The notes beneath the pieces were generated by a model. The model was not told the DNA's origin. It worked only from the letters and a program-made list of their open reading frames with translations, and made no database searches. Below are positions 1 through 8,454 of a stretch of 64,000 bases of DNA, piece by piece. The position numbers and the translations under genes were made by a program. The stretch comes from Salinicoccus cyprini (GTDB lineage Bacteria; Bacillota; Bacilli; Staphylococcales; Salinicoccaceae): contig NZ_VMSJ01000003.1 of assembly GCF_007713705.1 (NCBI RefSeq), positions 124,001-188,000 of the forward strand, written 5' to 3'. Numbering within the stretch: the stretch's first letter is position 1; every line of letters begins with the position of its first letter.

Positions 1-22
1 TCATAGCAATCAGTCTGTACAT
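1..22 (-). CDS. Start of a gene running off the left edge
   Basis: Only seven codons (MYRLIAM) lie inside the window. The start is supported by an AGAAAGGAG ribosome site 7-8 bases upstream of the ATG. That site directly follows the stop codon of the esterase gene upstream on the same strand, so the two are probably co-transcribed. Too little is visible to name a product. Confidence 0.5.
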
Positions 23-36
23 GATATCACTCCTTT

Positions 37-1014
37 CTATTCCATCTCATCCAGCAACTTTACGATTTGCTGTCTTGCTGCATGCCCTTCCTTGATCGGG
101 TATAAGGGAAAAATGTGGTTCATCCATGGATACTCATAGTATACATGTTCAGCGTGTGCCTCTTTGAGCAGGGATGCAAACTTTCTTGCATCCGGCAGAC
201 AGATCTCTCGTGTGCCTGCAAACAGGCCGATCTTCGGCAGCCCTGTCAGATCTCCATACATCGGCGAAAGCCTGTAATCCAATGGATCTGCATCACCTGA
301 CCACGCTCGTCCGACATCCTTTAGACTCGACACATCAAGCATCGGATCAAGCGCATCATAAACGTTAACTTCCGGGTTATCGACTGTAATATCGAGCCAA
401 GGAGAGATCAGGACCAGTAGTTTCGGCAATGGATGTCCATTTGATCTGAGCCACTGACTAAGGCCGAGCGCCAGACCACCACCCGCAGAATCTCCCATGA
501 GCGCCAGACCTTCGGGATGGTCTTCAATGAGATCCAAGTACAAGTCGGACACCGCCTGATAGGCATCTTTGAATGTATATTCAGGCGTTTTCGGGTAGAT
601 CGGCACGATGAACGCCATACCGGTATCCTGGACCATGCGGTCTACGAAGAGCCAGTGAAACAGTGAGGGTTGGTTGATATATCCACCGCCATGCAAGTAA
701 AATACACTGCGTTCCGACATCTCTTCCTCTGGACGAACCTTGAACACTTTCATCTCGTCCTTATAGAATGTTTCCACCTCAGAATTCATAAGTCCCGTTG
801 CAACTTTATGTTCTTTTCGATTCTCTTCAATCTTACTATTTGTCCGCTTCTGATCCAATGGTTCAGCACCGGAATTGACGATTCTGATGAGATTCTCTGC
901 CACCCTGCTGCCGATACTTCCATTATGTAGATGGATGACATGCAGGGCATAGAGCATCGCGCCGGCACCGGCTGCCGAAACGAGGACTGCTGATGCTTTT
1001 AGAATTCTGTTCAT
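37..1014 (-). CDS. Alpha/beta hydrolase (HSL-like esterase)
   Basis: A 325-residue esterase/lipase of the hormone-sensitive-lipase type. It shows the oxyanion-hole motif HGGGY, the nucleophile elbow GDSAGG and a late GTREI...NH region that supplies the acid and histidine. The N-terminus has a short hydrophobic stretch (residues about 6-24) that could be a membrane anchor or signal. I place the start at the internal ATG because AAAGGAG lies 8 bases before it; an ATG eight codons earlier has no such site. In related bacteria this hydrolase often neighbours an alcohol acetyltransferase-like gene, and a remnant of one lies just upstream. The substrate is unknown. Confidence 0.85.
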   Translation of the reverse strand: MNRILKASAVLVSAAGAGAMLYALHVIHLHNGSIGSRVAENLIRIVNSGAEPLDQKRTNSKIEENRKEHKVATGLMNSEVETFYKDEMKVFKVRPEEEMSERSVFYLHGGGYINQPSLFHWLFVDRMVQDTGMAFIVPIYPKTPEYTFKDAYQAVSDLYLDLIEDHPEGLALMGDSAGGGLALGLSQWLRSNGHPLPKLLVLISPWLDITVDNPEVNVYDALDPMLDVSSLKDVGRAWSGDADPLDYRLSPMYGDLTGLPKIGLFAGTREICLPDARKFASLLKEAHAEHVYYEYPWMNHIFPLYPIKEGHAARQQIVKLLDEME

Positions 1015-1119
1015 GTCACCCACTCCTTTCTTTCTCATACCTTCTTATCATAAAAATAAAACTAAATATGGATCTGGCTAGCCAGGAAGTCGAGCTGATA
1101 CTTCCTGAATTTTCAATCA

Positions 1120-1296
1120 TCATATGTGGAAGCAGCGTCCGAGCTGCCCGGTCACTTCTTTGATGATATCATCAAGTGTCACATCCTCATCCACATGCGC
1201 GCCGATGTTTGCGACGGAAAAGAAATCCCTCCAGGTCATGGACGGGAATTGCTGCCGCAGACTGATCGGTAGTGCGATCGCAACTTTTCCTTCCTT
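1120..1296 (-). pseudogene. Remnant of an alcohol acetyltransferase-like (condensation fold) protein
   Basis: The minus strand reads in one frame as about 55 residues containing ALPISLRQQFPSMTWRDFFS and ending at a TGA. This resembles the conserved V-N-L-R-x-x-F-P-S-x-T-x-R-x-F-F block in the second half of alcohol acetyltransferase/condensation-type proteins. There is no start codon or ribosome site, and an in-frame TAG lies just upstream, so only a fragment of the C-terminal half remains. It sits directly upstream of the esterase, the usual partner arrangement. Identification rests on remembered family pattern only. Confidence 0.5.
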
Positions 1297-1373
1297 CTAC
1301 CCTATGAATGATGATTTTAAATAGAGAAAACGATGGAAGCATCTCATAGGGTCATCAAAAGTGCCATAAAAAT

Positions 1374-1404
1374 AAAAAAGACATCCAATGCCTTGAATGT
1401 CTTT
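1374..1404 (-). terminator. Terminator after the DUF2188 gene
   Basis: On the minus strand AAAGACATTC and GGATGTCTTT form a hairpin followed by six T residues, just downstream of the DUF2188 gene. Confidence 0.7.
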
Positions 1405-1432
1405 CCACCTTGAAGTTGAGAACAATCGTTTA

Positions 1433-1690
1433 CTAATCGTATTCAATCTGTTCCTCGATTGTCCCTTCATCATCATGAATGATTGCTTTGGAGCCCGCTT
1501 CCTCCGCTCTCTTCTTCGCCTCATCCACAGCTTCATTCTTATTATCCGATGTATAGACCGGATCGTCCTTACCTTCTTCTTTCACTGCCCATCTCTTATC
1601 GTCACCTGGCACCACGTGGTAGCGTGCATCACTCGTGCCTTCTCTTTTTTCGAAGTAGTTCCCACGATTATCATTATTCTGATCTGCCAT
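1433..1690 (-). CDS. DUF2188 family small protein
   Basis: An 85-residue acidic, soluble protein with the DUF2188 pattern: a YHVVP opening strand, W-x-V-K, a run of K/E/A helix (EAVDEAKKRAEE) and a closing IHDDEGTIEE strand. The family is small and of unknown function, common in Firmicutes. The chosen ATG follows AGGAGGGGTAGA; a slightly longer reading frame would start inside that ribosome site. It lies 59 bases downstream of the methyltransferase gene on the same strand and is closed by its own terminator. Confidence 0.75.
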   Translation of the reverse strand: MADQNNDNRGNYFEKREGTSDARYHVVPGDDKRWAVKEEGKDDPVYTSDNKNEAVDEAKKRAEEAGSKAIIHDDEGTIEEQIEYD

Positions 1691-1749
1691 TCTACCCCTC
1701 CTAAGCATTATCTTGAATACGATTATACTTTACCTCAAGGGGTGTGAAG

Positions 1750-2619
1750 CTAAACACTGATGGCAGACCTGCCGACAAGTATCTCAAGATCGATGGTCAC
1801 CGGTCTTTCTTCTGAAATGAAATCATCCAGCTCGCCCGCTTCATGGTTCCACGCGAGCGGTGACATATGGATCAGATTCGCGAGGGCCGCGCGATCAAGC
1901 ATCACCTTTTCTTTTACTTGAACACGTTCCAGCACTTCGAAGTTCTCTTCGAACAGCGAGACTGTACCCGCATTATCATATTCGGCCTTATCCGTATCCC
2001 GGTACAGTGCTTCACGCAGTTCTCCCAAGTAGCCGGACTGTGGTACAACTTTGATGACGACACCGTCCGGTTTGATCACCCGGCTGAATTCACTGTAGTT
2101 GGCAGGTGACAGGATGTTCAGGATGACATCACAGCTACTGTCTTTCAGCGGAAGGTTCGCCAGATCCCCAACAAACCAGATTGAGTCGGGATAGTTTTTA
2201 GCTGCCATCAGAATGCCTTCCTTGGCAATGTCGATACCGAAGCCGAGGTGTTTCCCCTCAACTCCTGCCAGTATCCGTTCCATATGAGATCCTTCCCCAC
2301 TGCCTGCATCGAGTACGGTCATATCATCGGTGCCGAGGTGATGTATGATATCCACAACCACTCCATGCATCCTACTATAAAAGCCGCTCTCCAGAATGAA
2401 GTCCCGTCGGTTCTCAAACAGTGTCTGATCGTACTGCGTAGTCACCGGCTTATTCAGCATATTGACATAGCCCTGCTTGGAAAAGTCGAATGCATGACTA
2501 TTACTGCACACGAGGCTTGCCAACGTTTCGACATGCATCTCCCCGCCACATATCGGACAGCGGATCAGTGCTGCATGCTCACTGACCTGCGCGGCACTCT
2601 TTTCTTTCTTCTTCATCAT
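1750..2619 (-). CDS. 23S rRNA guanine-N1 methyltransferase (RlmA-like)
   Basis: A 289-residue SAM-dependent methyltransferase. The N-terminus carries a zinc finger (CPICGG near residue 21, then C-x3-H) followed by F-S-K-Q-G-Y-V-N, the signature of the RlmA(I)/RlmA(II) family that methylates G745 or G748 of 23S rRNA. The SAM site is VLDAGSGEGSH and the later ILSPANYSEFSRVIKPDG matches the family. RlmA(II) enzymes can change tylosin sensitivity; which base this one modifies cannot be told from sequence. GGAGG precedes the start. Confidence 0.85.
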   Translation of the reverse strand: MMKKKEKSAAQVSEHAALIRCPICGGEMHVETLASLVCSNSHAFDFSKQGYVNMLNKPVTTQYDQTLFENRRDFILESGFYSRMHGVVVDIIHHLGTDDMTVLDAGSGEGSHMERILAGVEGKHLGFGIDIAKEGILMAAKNYPDSIWFVGDLANLPLKDSSCDVILNILSPANYSEFSRVIKPDGVVIKVVPQSGYLGELREALYRDTDKAEYDNAGTVSLFEENFEVLERVQVKEKVMLDRAALANLIHMSPLAWNHEAGELDDFISEERPVTIDLEILVGRSAISV

Positions 2620-2698
2620 ATTCCTCCAGTTGCGTCACTCACCTTTTTTTAATAATAGAGGATGTGATACCTTCCATCAATTCTTTGAAGCAGAATGT

Positions 2699-2727
2699 TT
2701 GAAACTTCGTCCGTGCTGCTCTACACT
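2699..2727 (+). promoter_or_regulatory. Sigma-A promoter of the OhrR-like gene
   Basis: TTGAAA (2699-2704) and TACACT (2722-2727) are separated by 17 bases, 28 bases upstream of the regulator's start codon. Confidence 0.55.
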
Positions 2728-2733
2728 TCAATT

Positions 2734-2747
2734 AATCGTGCACGATT
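2734..2747 (+). promoter_or_regulatory. Palindromic operator, probably for the OhrR-like regulator
   Basis: AATCGTGCACGATT is a perfect 14-base palindrome placed just after the -10 element and 8 bases before the GTG start. Weaker symmetry (TTCAAT/TTGAA) extends it outward. The position is right for autorepression by a MarR-family dimer. Confidence 0.6.
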
Positions 2748-2755
2748 GAAAGTAG

Positions 2756-3226
2756 GTGAATGATTTGCAGACAGATCATATCAGACTGGCCAACCAGCTC
2801 TGCTTTTCGGTCTACAATACGAGTCGGCTCTTTACGAAATTCTACCAGCGCGCACTTTCGGATTTCGGATTGACCTATTCGCAATATCTGGTGCTGATGG
2901 CACTGTGGGAGGAAGATGGGCAGACGCTGCACCAGATTGGAGATGCCCTTTATTTGGAAAGCAATACGCTGACACCCCTGCTCCGCCGGATGGAGGATGC
3001 CGGCTGGCTGACGCGTGAAAAATCCGCTCATGACAGAAGGCAGCTGACGGTCCATCTGACTGCTGAAGGTCAGGAATCGCAAGGACCGATCCAGCAGGCG
3101 ATTGCCGAATGCATCGGCAAGGAACACCTCGATATCGACCAGTACAACGACACACAGGAAACGATCAGCCAGCTCGAGACGGCACTCAGAACTTTATTGA
3201 CGGATGAATCAAAAATGGAGGAATGA
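2756..3226 (+). CDS. MarR-family regulator, OhrR/SarZ-like thiol sensor
   Basis: A 156-residue winged-helix regulator. The N-terminal block with Cys16 in QLCFSVYNTSR and Y-S-Q-Y-L-V-L-M is typical of the OhrR/MgrA/SarZ group, in which this conserved cysteine senses organic hydroperoxides or other oxidants. The recognition region is LESNTLTPLLRRME followed by the wing DRRQLTVHLT. It starts with GTG. Its stop region overlaps the ribosome site of the downstream flavin disulfide reductase, so the two form an operon, and a perfect palindrome in the promoter suggests autoregulation. The inducing signal is inferred from family only. Confidence 0.85.
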   Translation: MNDLQTDHIRLANQLCFSVYNTSRLFTKFYQRALSDFGLTYSQYLVLMALWEEDGQTLHQIGDALYLESNTLTPLLRRMEDAGWLTREKSAHDRRQLTVHLTAEGQESQGPIQQAIAECIGKEHLDIDQYNDTQETISQLETALRTLLTDESKMEE

Positions 3227-3231
3227 CAGCA

Positions 3232-4578
3232 ATGGCAAATTATGATTATGATGTTACATTCATCGGAAGTGGCCATGCGGCATGGCATGCAGCATTGACA
3301 CTCAGACAGGCAGGAAAAAGTGTTGCAATCATCGAGAAAGATACAATCGCAGGCACATGTACGAATTACGGCTGCAACCCGAAGATTCTCCTTGAAGGAC
3401 CATTTGAAGTACTTGAGGAACTGGGACACTATAAAGGCATTCTCAGTCAGGATGTCACGGTCGACTGGCCGTCACTCATGGAGTATAAGGAGCAGGTCAT
3501 CAATCCGATGTCTGACAGCATGCAGCAGATGATGGAACATGCCGGCATCGACATCCATATGGGATACGGCAAGCTGCAGGATGCCCATACGATTGAAGTG
3601 GATGGCAAGACATTGACTTCAGATAATATCGTCGTCGCAACCGGCCAGCACAGTAATGTACTGGATATTACAGGCAAGGAATACGCGCATACGAGCCGTG
3701 AGTTCATGGATCTTGGAGAGATGCCTAAGCGTATTACATTCATCGGTGGCGGCATCATTACGTTCGAATTTGCTTCCATCGCCATCAAGACAGGTGCCGA
3801 GGTACACATCATCAACCACTCGGACGAATACCTGGGAGGCTTCCACACAGGACACGTCGACAAACTGATGAACAAGCTGAAAGTGGAAGGTGTCCAGTTC
3901 CATTCCAATGAAAGTACAACGGAGATTGTCAAAAATGAAACGGACTATACGCTCAAGACCGAATCCGGGTTGAATATGAGTACGGACTATATCGTCGATG
4001 CGACAGGTCGCGTGCCGAATGTGGCTGGCATTGGGCTTGAGAATGCGGGGGTTCGCTATTCCAAGAAGGGTGTCGAAGTCGACAGCTTCCTGCGCACTGC
4101 GCAAACGAATATTTATGCCAGTGGTGATGTGCTCGATAAGGACATCCCGAAACTGACACCGACAGCGACGTTCGAATCGGATTATATCGCAGCACATATC
4201 CTCGGTATGAATCCGGACCCGATCGAGTACCCTGCCATCCCGATGGTACTCTATACGCTCCCACGACTTTCTTCCATTGGTGTCACCGTAGCTGAGGCGG
4301 AAGAAGATGACAACTACACTGTGAAGACGGTGAAGTTCGGTGAACGCATGGTGTTCGAATATAAGAATGAGACAGAAGCGGAAATGGACATCGTCCTCAA
4401 TCAGAACAAGCAGCTCGTTGGCGTTGAAATCTACGGCAATGATGCAGCAGACCTCGTCAATGTGTTGACATTCGCTGTCAACCAGCAGATTACAGTGCAA
4501 AATCTTTCCAGCATGATTTTTGCTTTCCCGAGCCCATCCAGCGGCGTTCTCGATCTTCTTAAGTTTGAGATGCTCTAG
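3232..4578 (+). CDS. FAD/NAD(P)-dependent disulfide oxidoreductase (MerA/glutathione reductase-like)
   Basis: A 448-residue flavoprotein of the class I disulfide reductase family. It has an N-terminal FAD site (IGSGHAAWHAAL), the redox pair C-x4-C in GTCTNYGC, an NAD(P) site (ITFIGGGIITFEFAS), ATGRVPN and a C-terminal dimerisation domain. Classical members end with an HPTxxE motif supplying the catalytic His-Glu; here the tail reads FAFPSPSSGVLDLL instead, so the acid-base dyad is missing or altered. The ATG ten bases after GGAGG is chosen. It is translationally linked to the OhrR-like gene, suggesting a role in thiol or electrophile stress. A paralogue lies at 11813-13162. Confidence 0.85.
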   Translation: MANYDYDVTFIGSGHAAWHAALTLRQAGKSVAIIEKDTIAGTCTNYGCNPKILLEGPFEVLEELGHYKGILSQDVTVDWPSLMEYKEQVINPMSDSMQQMMEHAGIDIHMGYGKLQDAHTIEVDGKTLTSDNIVVATGQHSNVLDITGKEYAHTSREFMDLGEMPKRITFIGGGIITFEFASIAIKTGAEVHIINHSDEYLGGFHTGHVDKLMNKLKVEGVQFHSNESTTEIVKNETDYTLKTESGLNMSTDYIVDATGRVPNVAGIGLENAGVRYSKKGVEVDSFLRTAQTNIYASGDVLDKDIPKLTPTATFESDYIAAHILGMNPDPIEYPAIPMVLYTLPRLSSIGVTVAEAEEDDNYTVKTVKFGERMVFEYKNETEAEMDIVLNQNKQLVGVEIYGNDAADLVNVLTFAVNQQITVQNLSSMIFAFPSPSSGVLDLLKFEML

Positions 4579-4592
4579 GAATGGTATATAAT
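4565..4592 (+). promoter_or_regulatory. Promoter of the aldo/keto reductase
   Basis: TTGAGA (4565-4570) and TATAAT (4587-4592) with a 16-base spacer straddle the end of the preceding gene. Confidence 0.5.
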
Positions 4593-4634
4593 TCATATGT
4601 ATCAAATACTAAATGACAAAGCGAGGCAACAGAT

Positions 4635-5483
4635 ATGCAGAAATTGACAGACACATTCACATTAACCAATGGTGTTGAAATTCCATGTGTCGGTTTTGGA
4701 ACTTGGCAGACACCAGATGGAGAGACGGCAGTAAACTCGGTAAAGAAAGCCATCGAATCCGGCTATCGCCATATCGATACAGCCGCAGCATATAAAAATG
4801 AAGGCAGCGTCGGCAAAGCGATCAAGGAATCCGGCGTCGCCCGTGAGGATCTTTTCATCACAAGCAAACTGTGGAATTCAGAGCGTGGCTATGACAAGAC
4901 GAAAGCCGCTTTCGAACAGACGTTGAAAGAACTCGATACAGACTATCTCGACCTCTACCTCATCCACTGGCCGGCGAACCAGAAGCAGTTCGACAACTGG
5001 GAAGAGATCAACAATGAAACGTGGAAAGCCATGACCGAGCTCTACGAAGCAGGCAAAGTCAAAGCCATCGGTGTATCCAACTTCATGACAAACCACCTGG
5101 AGCCACTTCTTGAAACTGAAGTGAAACCGATGGTCAACCAGATTGAATACCACCCAGGCCACACCCAGAACGGTGTCGTCGACCTGTGCAAACAGTATGA
5201 CATCCTTGTTGAAGCATGGAGTCCGATCGGATCCGGCCGCCTGCTTGAAGATGAGTCCCTGAAAGAAATTGCTCAGAAATATGATAAATCCGTTGCACAG
5301 CTGTGCATCAGATATGTACTGCAGAACGGCGCACTGCCATTGCCGAAATCCGTCACACCGGAAAGAATCGAAGAAAATACGCACGTGTTCGACTTCGAAA
5401 TCTCCGATGAAGACATGAAGCAGATGGATGCAATGGAGAATGTCGGCTTCTCCGGCATGAATCCGAACGAAGTGGATTTCTAA
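4635..5483 (+). CDS. Aldo/keto reductase
   Basis: A 282-residue NADPH-dependent carbonyl reductase of the AKR family, close in pattern to Firmicute YvgN/YtbE-type enzymes that reduce methylglyoxal and other aldehydes. Visible signatures are GFGTWQ, GYRHIDTAAAYKNE with the catalytic Asp and Tyr, the catalytic Lys in FITSKLWN, His in LIHWP, and the cofactor loop LPKSVTPERIEEN. It follows the flavin disulfide reductase by 56 bases with its own promoter, and a strong terminator closes it. Aldehyde detoxification would fit the thiol-stress neighbours. Confidence 0.9.
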   Translation: MQKLTDTFTLTNGVEIPCVGFGTWQTPDGETAVNSVKKAIESGYRHIDTAAAYKNEGSVGKAIKESGVAREDLFITSKLWNSERGYDKTKAAFEQTLKELDTDYLDLYLIHWPANQKQFDNWEEINNETWKAMTELYEAGKVKAIGVSNFMTNHLEPLLETEVKPMVNQIEYHPGHTQNGVVDLCKQYDILVEAWSPIGSGRLLEDESLKEIAQKYDKSVAQLCIRYVLQNGALPLPKSVTPERIEENTHVFDFEISDEDMKQMDAMENVGFSGMNPNEVDF

Positions 5484-5523
5484 AGCTGTATGAAATTGAA
5501 AAAGTATCTTTGAAAAGATACTG

Positions 5524-5569
5524 TACCCTGGAGGTTAGAGTTGAAATTCTAACTTTCAGGGTATTTTTT
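5524..5569 (+). terminator. Terminator after the aldo/keto reductase
   Basis: TACCCTG pairs with CAGGGTA, with an inner GGTTAGA/TCTAAC stem, followed by a T-rich run. Confidence 0.8.
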
Positions 5570-5764
5570 AATGACAAAGTACAGTGGTGGATTCAAGCTG
5601 AAGATTGTGGGCGGGGATGGGAGATTTACGAAGAGAACATAGAGCAGACGGGTCGAAGCACACAGCAATTTCATTATACTTTCGGCAAGTATCAATTGAG
5701 TATTTTTACATCTGACGGAATGATATACTTGAATAAACAAACGTTCGACACGGAGGTGATTGTC

Positions 5765-7048
5765 ATGCAGATCATCATTTCACATGTGAATACCGACTTC
5801 GATGCGCTTGCTTCCCTGATAGCGGCAAATAAGCTCTATCCGGAGGCGAAGGTTGTCATACCCAATGAGCAGACGGCACCCGTAAGACAATTCCTGGCGA
5901 TCTACCGGGATAGTTTCGACTGGATTGAAGATACGCTTGTCGACTGGTCTGAAGTGACCGACCTCCTTCTGGTGGATGTCGCCTCTTTATCAAGACTCGG
6001 CAACTACACGGATCAGCTCGATGCAGAGCAGATGACCATCACCGTCTACGACCACCACACTCCGAGCGGAAGCAATGTGAAAAGCGACTACGAAGTCATC
6101 GAGCCGGTAGGTGCAACAGTGACACTGCTGCTGGAAGAAATCATAAAAAGAAAAATACCAATATCTCCACTTGAAGCCACACTTTTCGGTCTGGGCATCT
6201 ATACAGATACAGGCGCTTTTACATTCCCGAACACCACCCACCGGGAGTTTATGGTGGCTGGATTTCTGCTGGAGCAGAATATGAATCTGGAAGTGATCCA
6301 GCGATTCTCTGATTATAAATTGAATCCTGAACAGCAGCACCTGCTGACCCGATTGTTCAGCGGGGCGAAAACATATGATAAGGATGGACTGACAGTAATC
6401 GTCAGTGCGCATCAGATTGATGGGTTTTTGATAGAACTCGCAACAATCACCGACAAACTGCTGGAGATCAGCGGTGCAGATGCTGTGATCACAGTGGTAA
6501 AGATGGAGAAGCATGTCCACATCGTCGGGCGCGGGCGTTCCAACAGGATCGATCTGCGCCCGATACTGGAGCAGTTTGACGGCGGCGGTCATCCGCGGGC
6601 AGGCTCTGCAACAGTAAGAAGAAGTGAACTGGATGATGTATTGGCAGAGGTGGACAGTCGTCTTGACCTTATTTTGAAAACGGCGGTCACTGCCCGTGAC
6701 ATCATGTCGAGCCCAGTGGCAACACTTGCGCCTGAAAGCAAGATCGAAGCGGCCGGCCACTTGATGGACCGCGGGGGCTACTCGGGCTGTCCTGTAGTTG
6801 AAGATGGCAGACTTATCGGGATCATTGCAAGACGGGATCTCGAGAAGGCGAATCAGCATGGTTTGGGCCATGCCCCCATCAAGGCCTTTATGAGCCACGA
6901 TCCGATTACAGTCGAGCCCGGGACGACCATCGAGGAAGTGGAGGAATTGATCATCACCCATAACATCGGCCGGCTGCCTGTGATGATGGACGGACAGCTG
7001 ATCGGTATTGTGACACGGACGGATATTATAAAAGTCCTGCACAGTTGA
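5765..7048 (+). CDS. DHH-family phosphoesterase with tandem CBS domains
   Basis: A 427-residue protein combining a DHH phosphoesterase core, a DHHA1 domain and two CBS domains. Metal-binding motifs are all present: NTDFDA near residue 12, LLVDVAS, VYDHHTPS and YTDTGAFTF; DHHA1 shows GGGHPRAGSA. CBS pairs start near residue 310 (RDIMSSPVATLAPES) and 375 (KAFMSHDPITVEPG). The same order occurs at the N-terminus of some CCA-adding/poly(A) polymerase fusions, but here no nucleotidyltransferase follows. CBS domains usually bind adenine nucleotides, so allosteric control of a phosphodiesterase or nanoRNase-like activity is plausible. The start is the ATG after GGAGGTGATTGTC; an upstream in-frame extension runs through a terminator and is not real. 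Confidence 0.85.
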   Translation: MQIIISHVNTDFDALASLIAANKLYPEAKVVIPNEQTAPVRQFLAIYRDSFDWIEDTLVDWSEVTDLLLVDVASLSRLGNYTDQLDAEQMTITVYDHHTPSGSNVKSDYEVIEPVGATVTLLLEEIIKRKIPISPLEATLFGLGIYTDTGAFTFPNTTHREFMVAGFLLEQNMNLEVIQRFSDYKLNPEQQHLLTRLFSGAKTYDKDGLTVIVSAHQIDGFLIELATITDKLLEISGADAVITVVKMEKHVHIVGRGRSNRIDLRPILEQFDGGGHPRAGSATVRRSELDDVLAEVDSRLDLILKTAVTARDIMSSPVATLAPESKIEAAGHLMDRGGYSGCPVVEDGRLIGIIARRDLEKANQHGLGHAPIKAFMSHDPITVEPGTTIEEVEELIITHNIGRLPVMMDGQLIGIVTRTDIIKVLHS

Positions 7049-7070
7049 ATCATACTTCATCTTTTTATAT

Positions 7071-7088
7071 CATCGGCATATGCTGATG
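7071..7088 (+). repeat. Near-perfect 18-base palindrome
   Basis: CATCGGCATATGCTGATG is symmetric apart from one central pair. It lies between the DHH-CBS gene and the next gene, has no T run, and could be an operator or weak terminator. Confidence 0.35.
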
Positions 7089-7198
7089 GTGCTGCCGACA
7101 CTTCCGCGATAAAACCGGGAGGCATTCGACTGAATGATTATTCAGCCGATAAGTTATATAATGAAGCATGTATACATTTTAGGAAGAGAGGGATATTT

Positions 7199-8332
7199 AT
7201 GCGTTTTGAAACAAAAGCCGTCCATGCCGGACGCCATGTCGATCCGGTCACAGGGGCGGTCACGACCCCGATTCACCTTTCCACTACATACGAGAGGGCC
7301 GAGGATGGCACCTATACGGACGGCTTCATGTACAGCCGCGGGGACAATCCGAACCGCCGCTCACTGGAAGCGTGCCTCACCGAATTGGAAGATGGTCATG
7401 ACTGTGTGACATACGCTTCCGGAATGGCAGCGATCGCCTCGGTGATCGAAGCCCTCCCCCCTGAGAAACCCCAGCGCATCGTCATGGCGGATGATATGTA
7501 TTTCGGCGTCCGTACACTGCTCGCCGAGACGGACATCGGCCGACGGTATGACATCGTCACGGTGGATATGACCGATCTTGAAGCTCTCAGGGAAATGGTC
7601 GAAAGTGCAGATACCGGCCTGATCTGGATGGAGAGCCCGTCCAATCCCCAGATCAAGATCACCGATATTGAAGCCGTCGTGGACATCGCCGCTGCAGCAG
7701 GCGCCTACACTGTCATCGACAACACGGCCGCAACACCGATGCTGCAGAACCCGCTTGCACTCGGCGTCGACTTTTCGCTGCATTCAGTGACCAAATATAT
7801 CGGCGGCCACAGCGACCTGCTCCTCGGTGCCGTCGTCGCAAAGGACGATACGCAGATGCTGAACAACTTGAGGAACTGGCAGCATGCCAAAGGGGCCGTG
7901 CCGTCATCATTCGACTGCTGGCTTGCCTTAAGGGGCGTACAGAGCCTGTCCGCAAGAATGCGGGTGCACTGTGCCAACGCAAAAGCCATTGCAGAATTTC
8001 TGGCACAGCATGACAGGGTCGAAGCCGTCCATTATCCAGGACTGCCGAGCCACCCCAGCCATGACATCGCCAAAAGGCAGATGAGCGACTTCGGCGGACT
8101 GCTGTCGTTCCAGGTCAAAGGCGGAGAAAAAGAGGCATTGAAAGTCGCCAATACAGTGGAGATCCTGACACAGGCAACCAGTCTCGGGGGCACACACAGC
8201 TACATCGAACACCGTGCCTCTGTAGAAAAGGAATTGACACGGGCACCAGAGAACCTGCTCCGCCTCTCCGTCGGCATCGAAAATGTGGACGATCTGAAGG
8301 AGGACCTAGACCAGGCCCTGTCGAGGATATAA
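7199..8332 (+). CDS. PLP-dependent cystathionine synthase/lyase family enzyme
   Basis: A 377-residue Cys/Met-metabolism PLP enzyme (gamma-synthase/beta-lyase family). It opens with the typical TKAVHAG and TPIHLSTTYE, has YSRGDNPNR for phosphate binding across the dimer, and the PLP lysine in SVTKYIGGHSD; the tail SLGGTHSYIEHRAS is characteristic. Subfamily (cystathionine gamma-synthase, beta-lyase or gamma-lyase) cannot be settled by eye. GAGAGGG precedes the start and TATAAT lies at 7157-7162. It stands alone, without other met genes and without a visible SAM or T-box leader. Confidence 0.88.
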   Translation: MRFETKAVHAGRHVDPVTGAVTTPIHLSTTYERAEDGTYTDGFMYSRGDNPNRRSLEACLTELEDGHDCVTYASGMAAIASVIEALPPEKPQRIVMADDMYFGVRTLLAETDIGRRYDIVTVDMTDLEALREMVESADTGLIWMESPSNPQIKITDIEAVVDIAAAAGAYTVIDNTAATPMLQNPLALGVDFSLHSVTKYIGGHSDLLLGAVVAKDDTQMLNNLRNWQHAKGAVPSSFDCWLALRGVQSLSARMRVHCANAKAIAEFLAQHDRVEAVHYPGLPSHPSHDIAKRQMSDFGGLLSFQVKGGEKEALKVANTVEILTQATSLGGTHSYIEHRASVEKELTRAPENLLRLSVGIENVDDLKEDLDQALSRI

Positions 8333-8363
8333 CCAAAAACGATGCCGACGAAGTATCAATAAA

Positions 8364-8399
8364 AAATGCCGCATGGAATTCATCTTCCGTGCGGCATTT
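8364..8399 (-). terminator. Bidirectional terminator between convergent genes
   Basis: AAATGCCGCATGGAA and TTCCGTGCGGCATTT form a 15-pair stem with one wobble and a six-base loop. On the minus strand it is followed by TTTTTT, serving the GNAT gene; on the plus strand the T run is only three bases. Confidence 0.75.
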
Positions 8400-8454
8400 C
8401 CACTTACTGATGGGGCTCGTCCATCAAGTTGTACCCCGCAATCCCCCGTCAGCG

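Noticed and set aside
5510-5764. An 85-codon N-terminal extension of the DHH-CBS protein
   Set aside because: It starts inside the preceding terminator hairpin and has no ribosome site, whereas GGAGGTGATTGTC lies before the ATG at 5765.
7049-7198. Possible S-box or T-box leader before the MetC/MetI-type gene
   Set aside because: The 150-base region lacks the conserved motifs of either riboswitch and shows no terminator/antiterminator pair.
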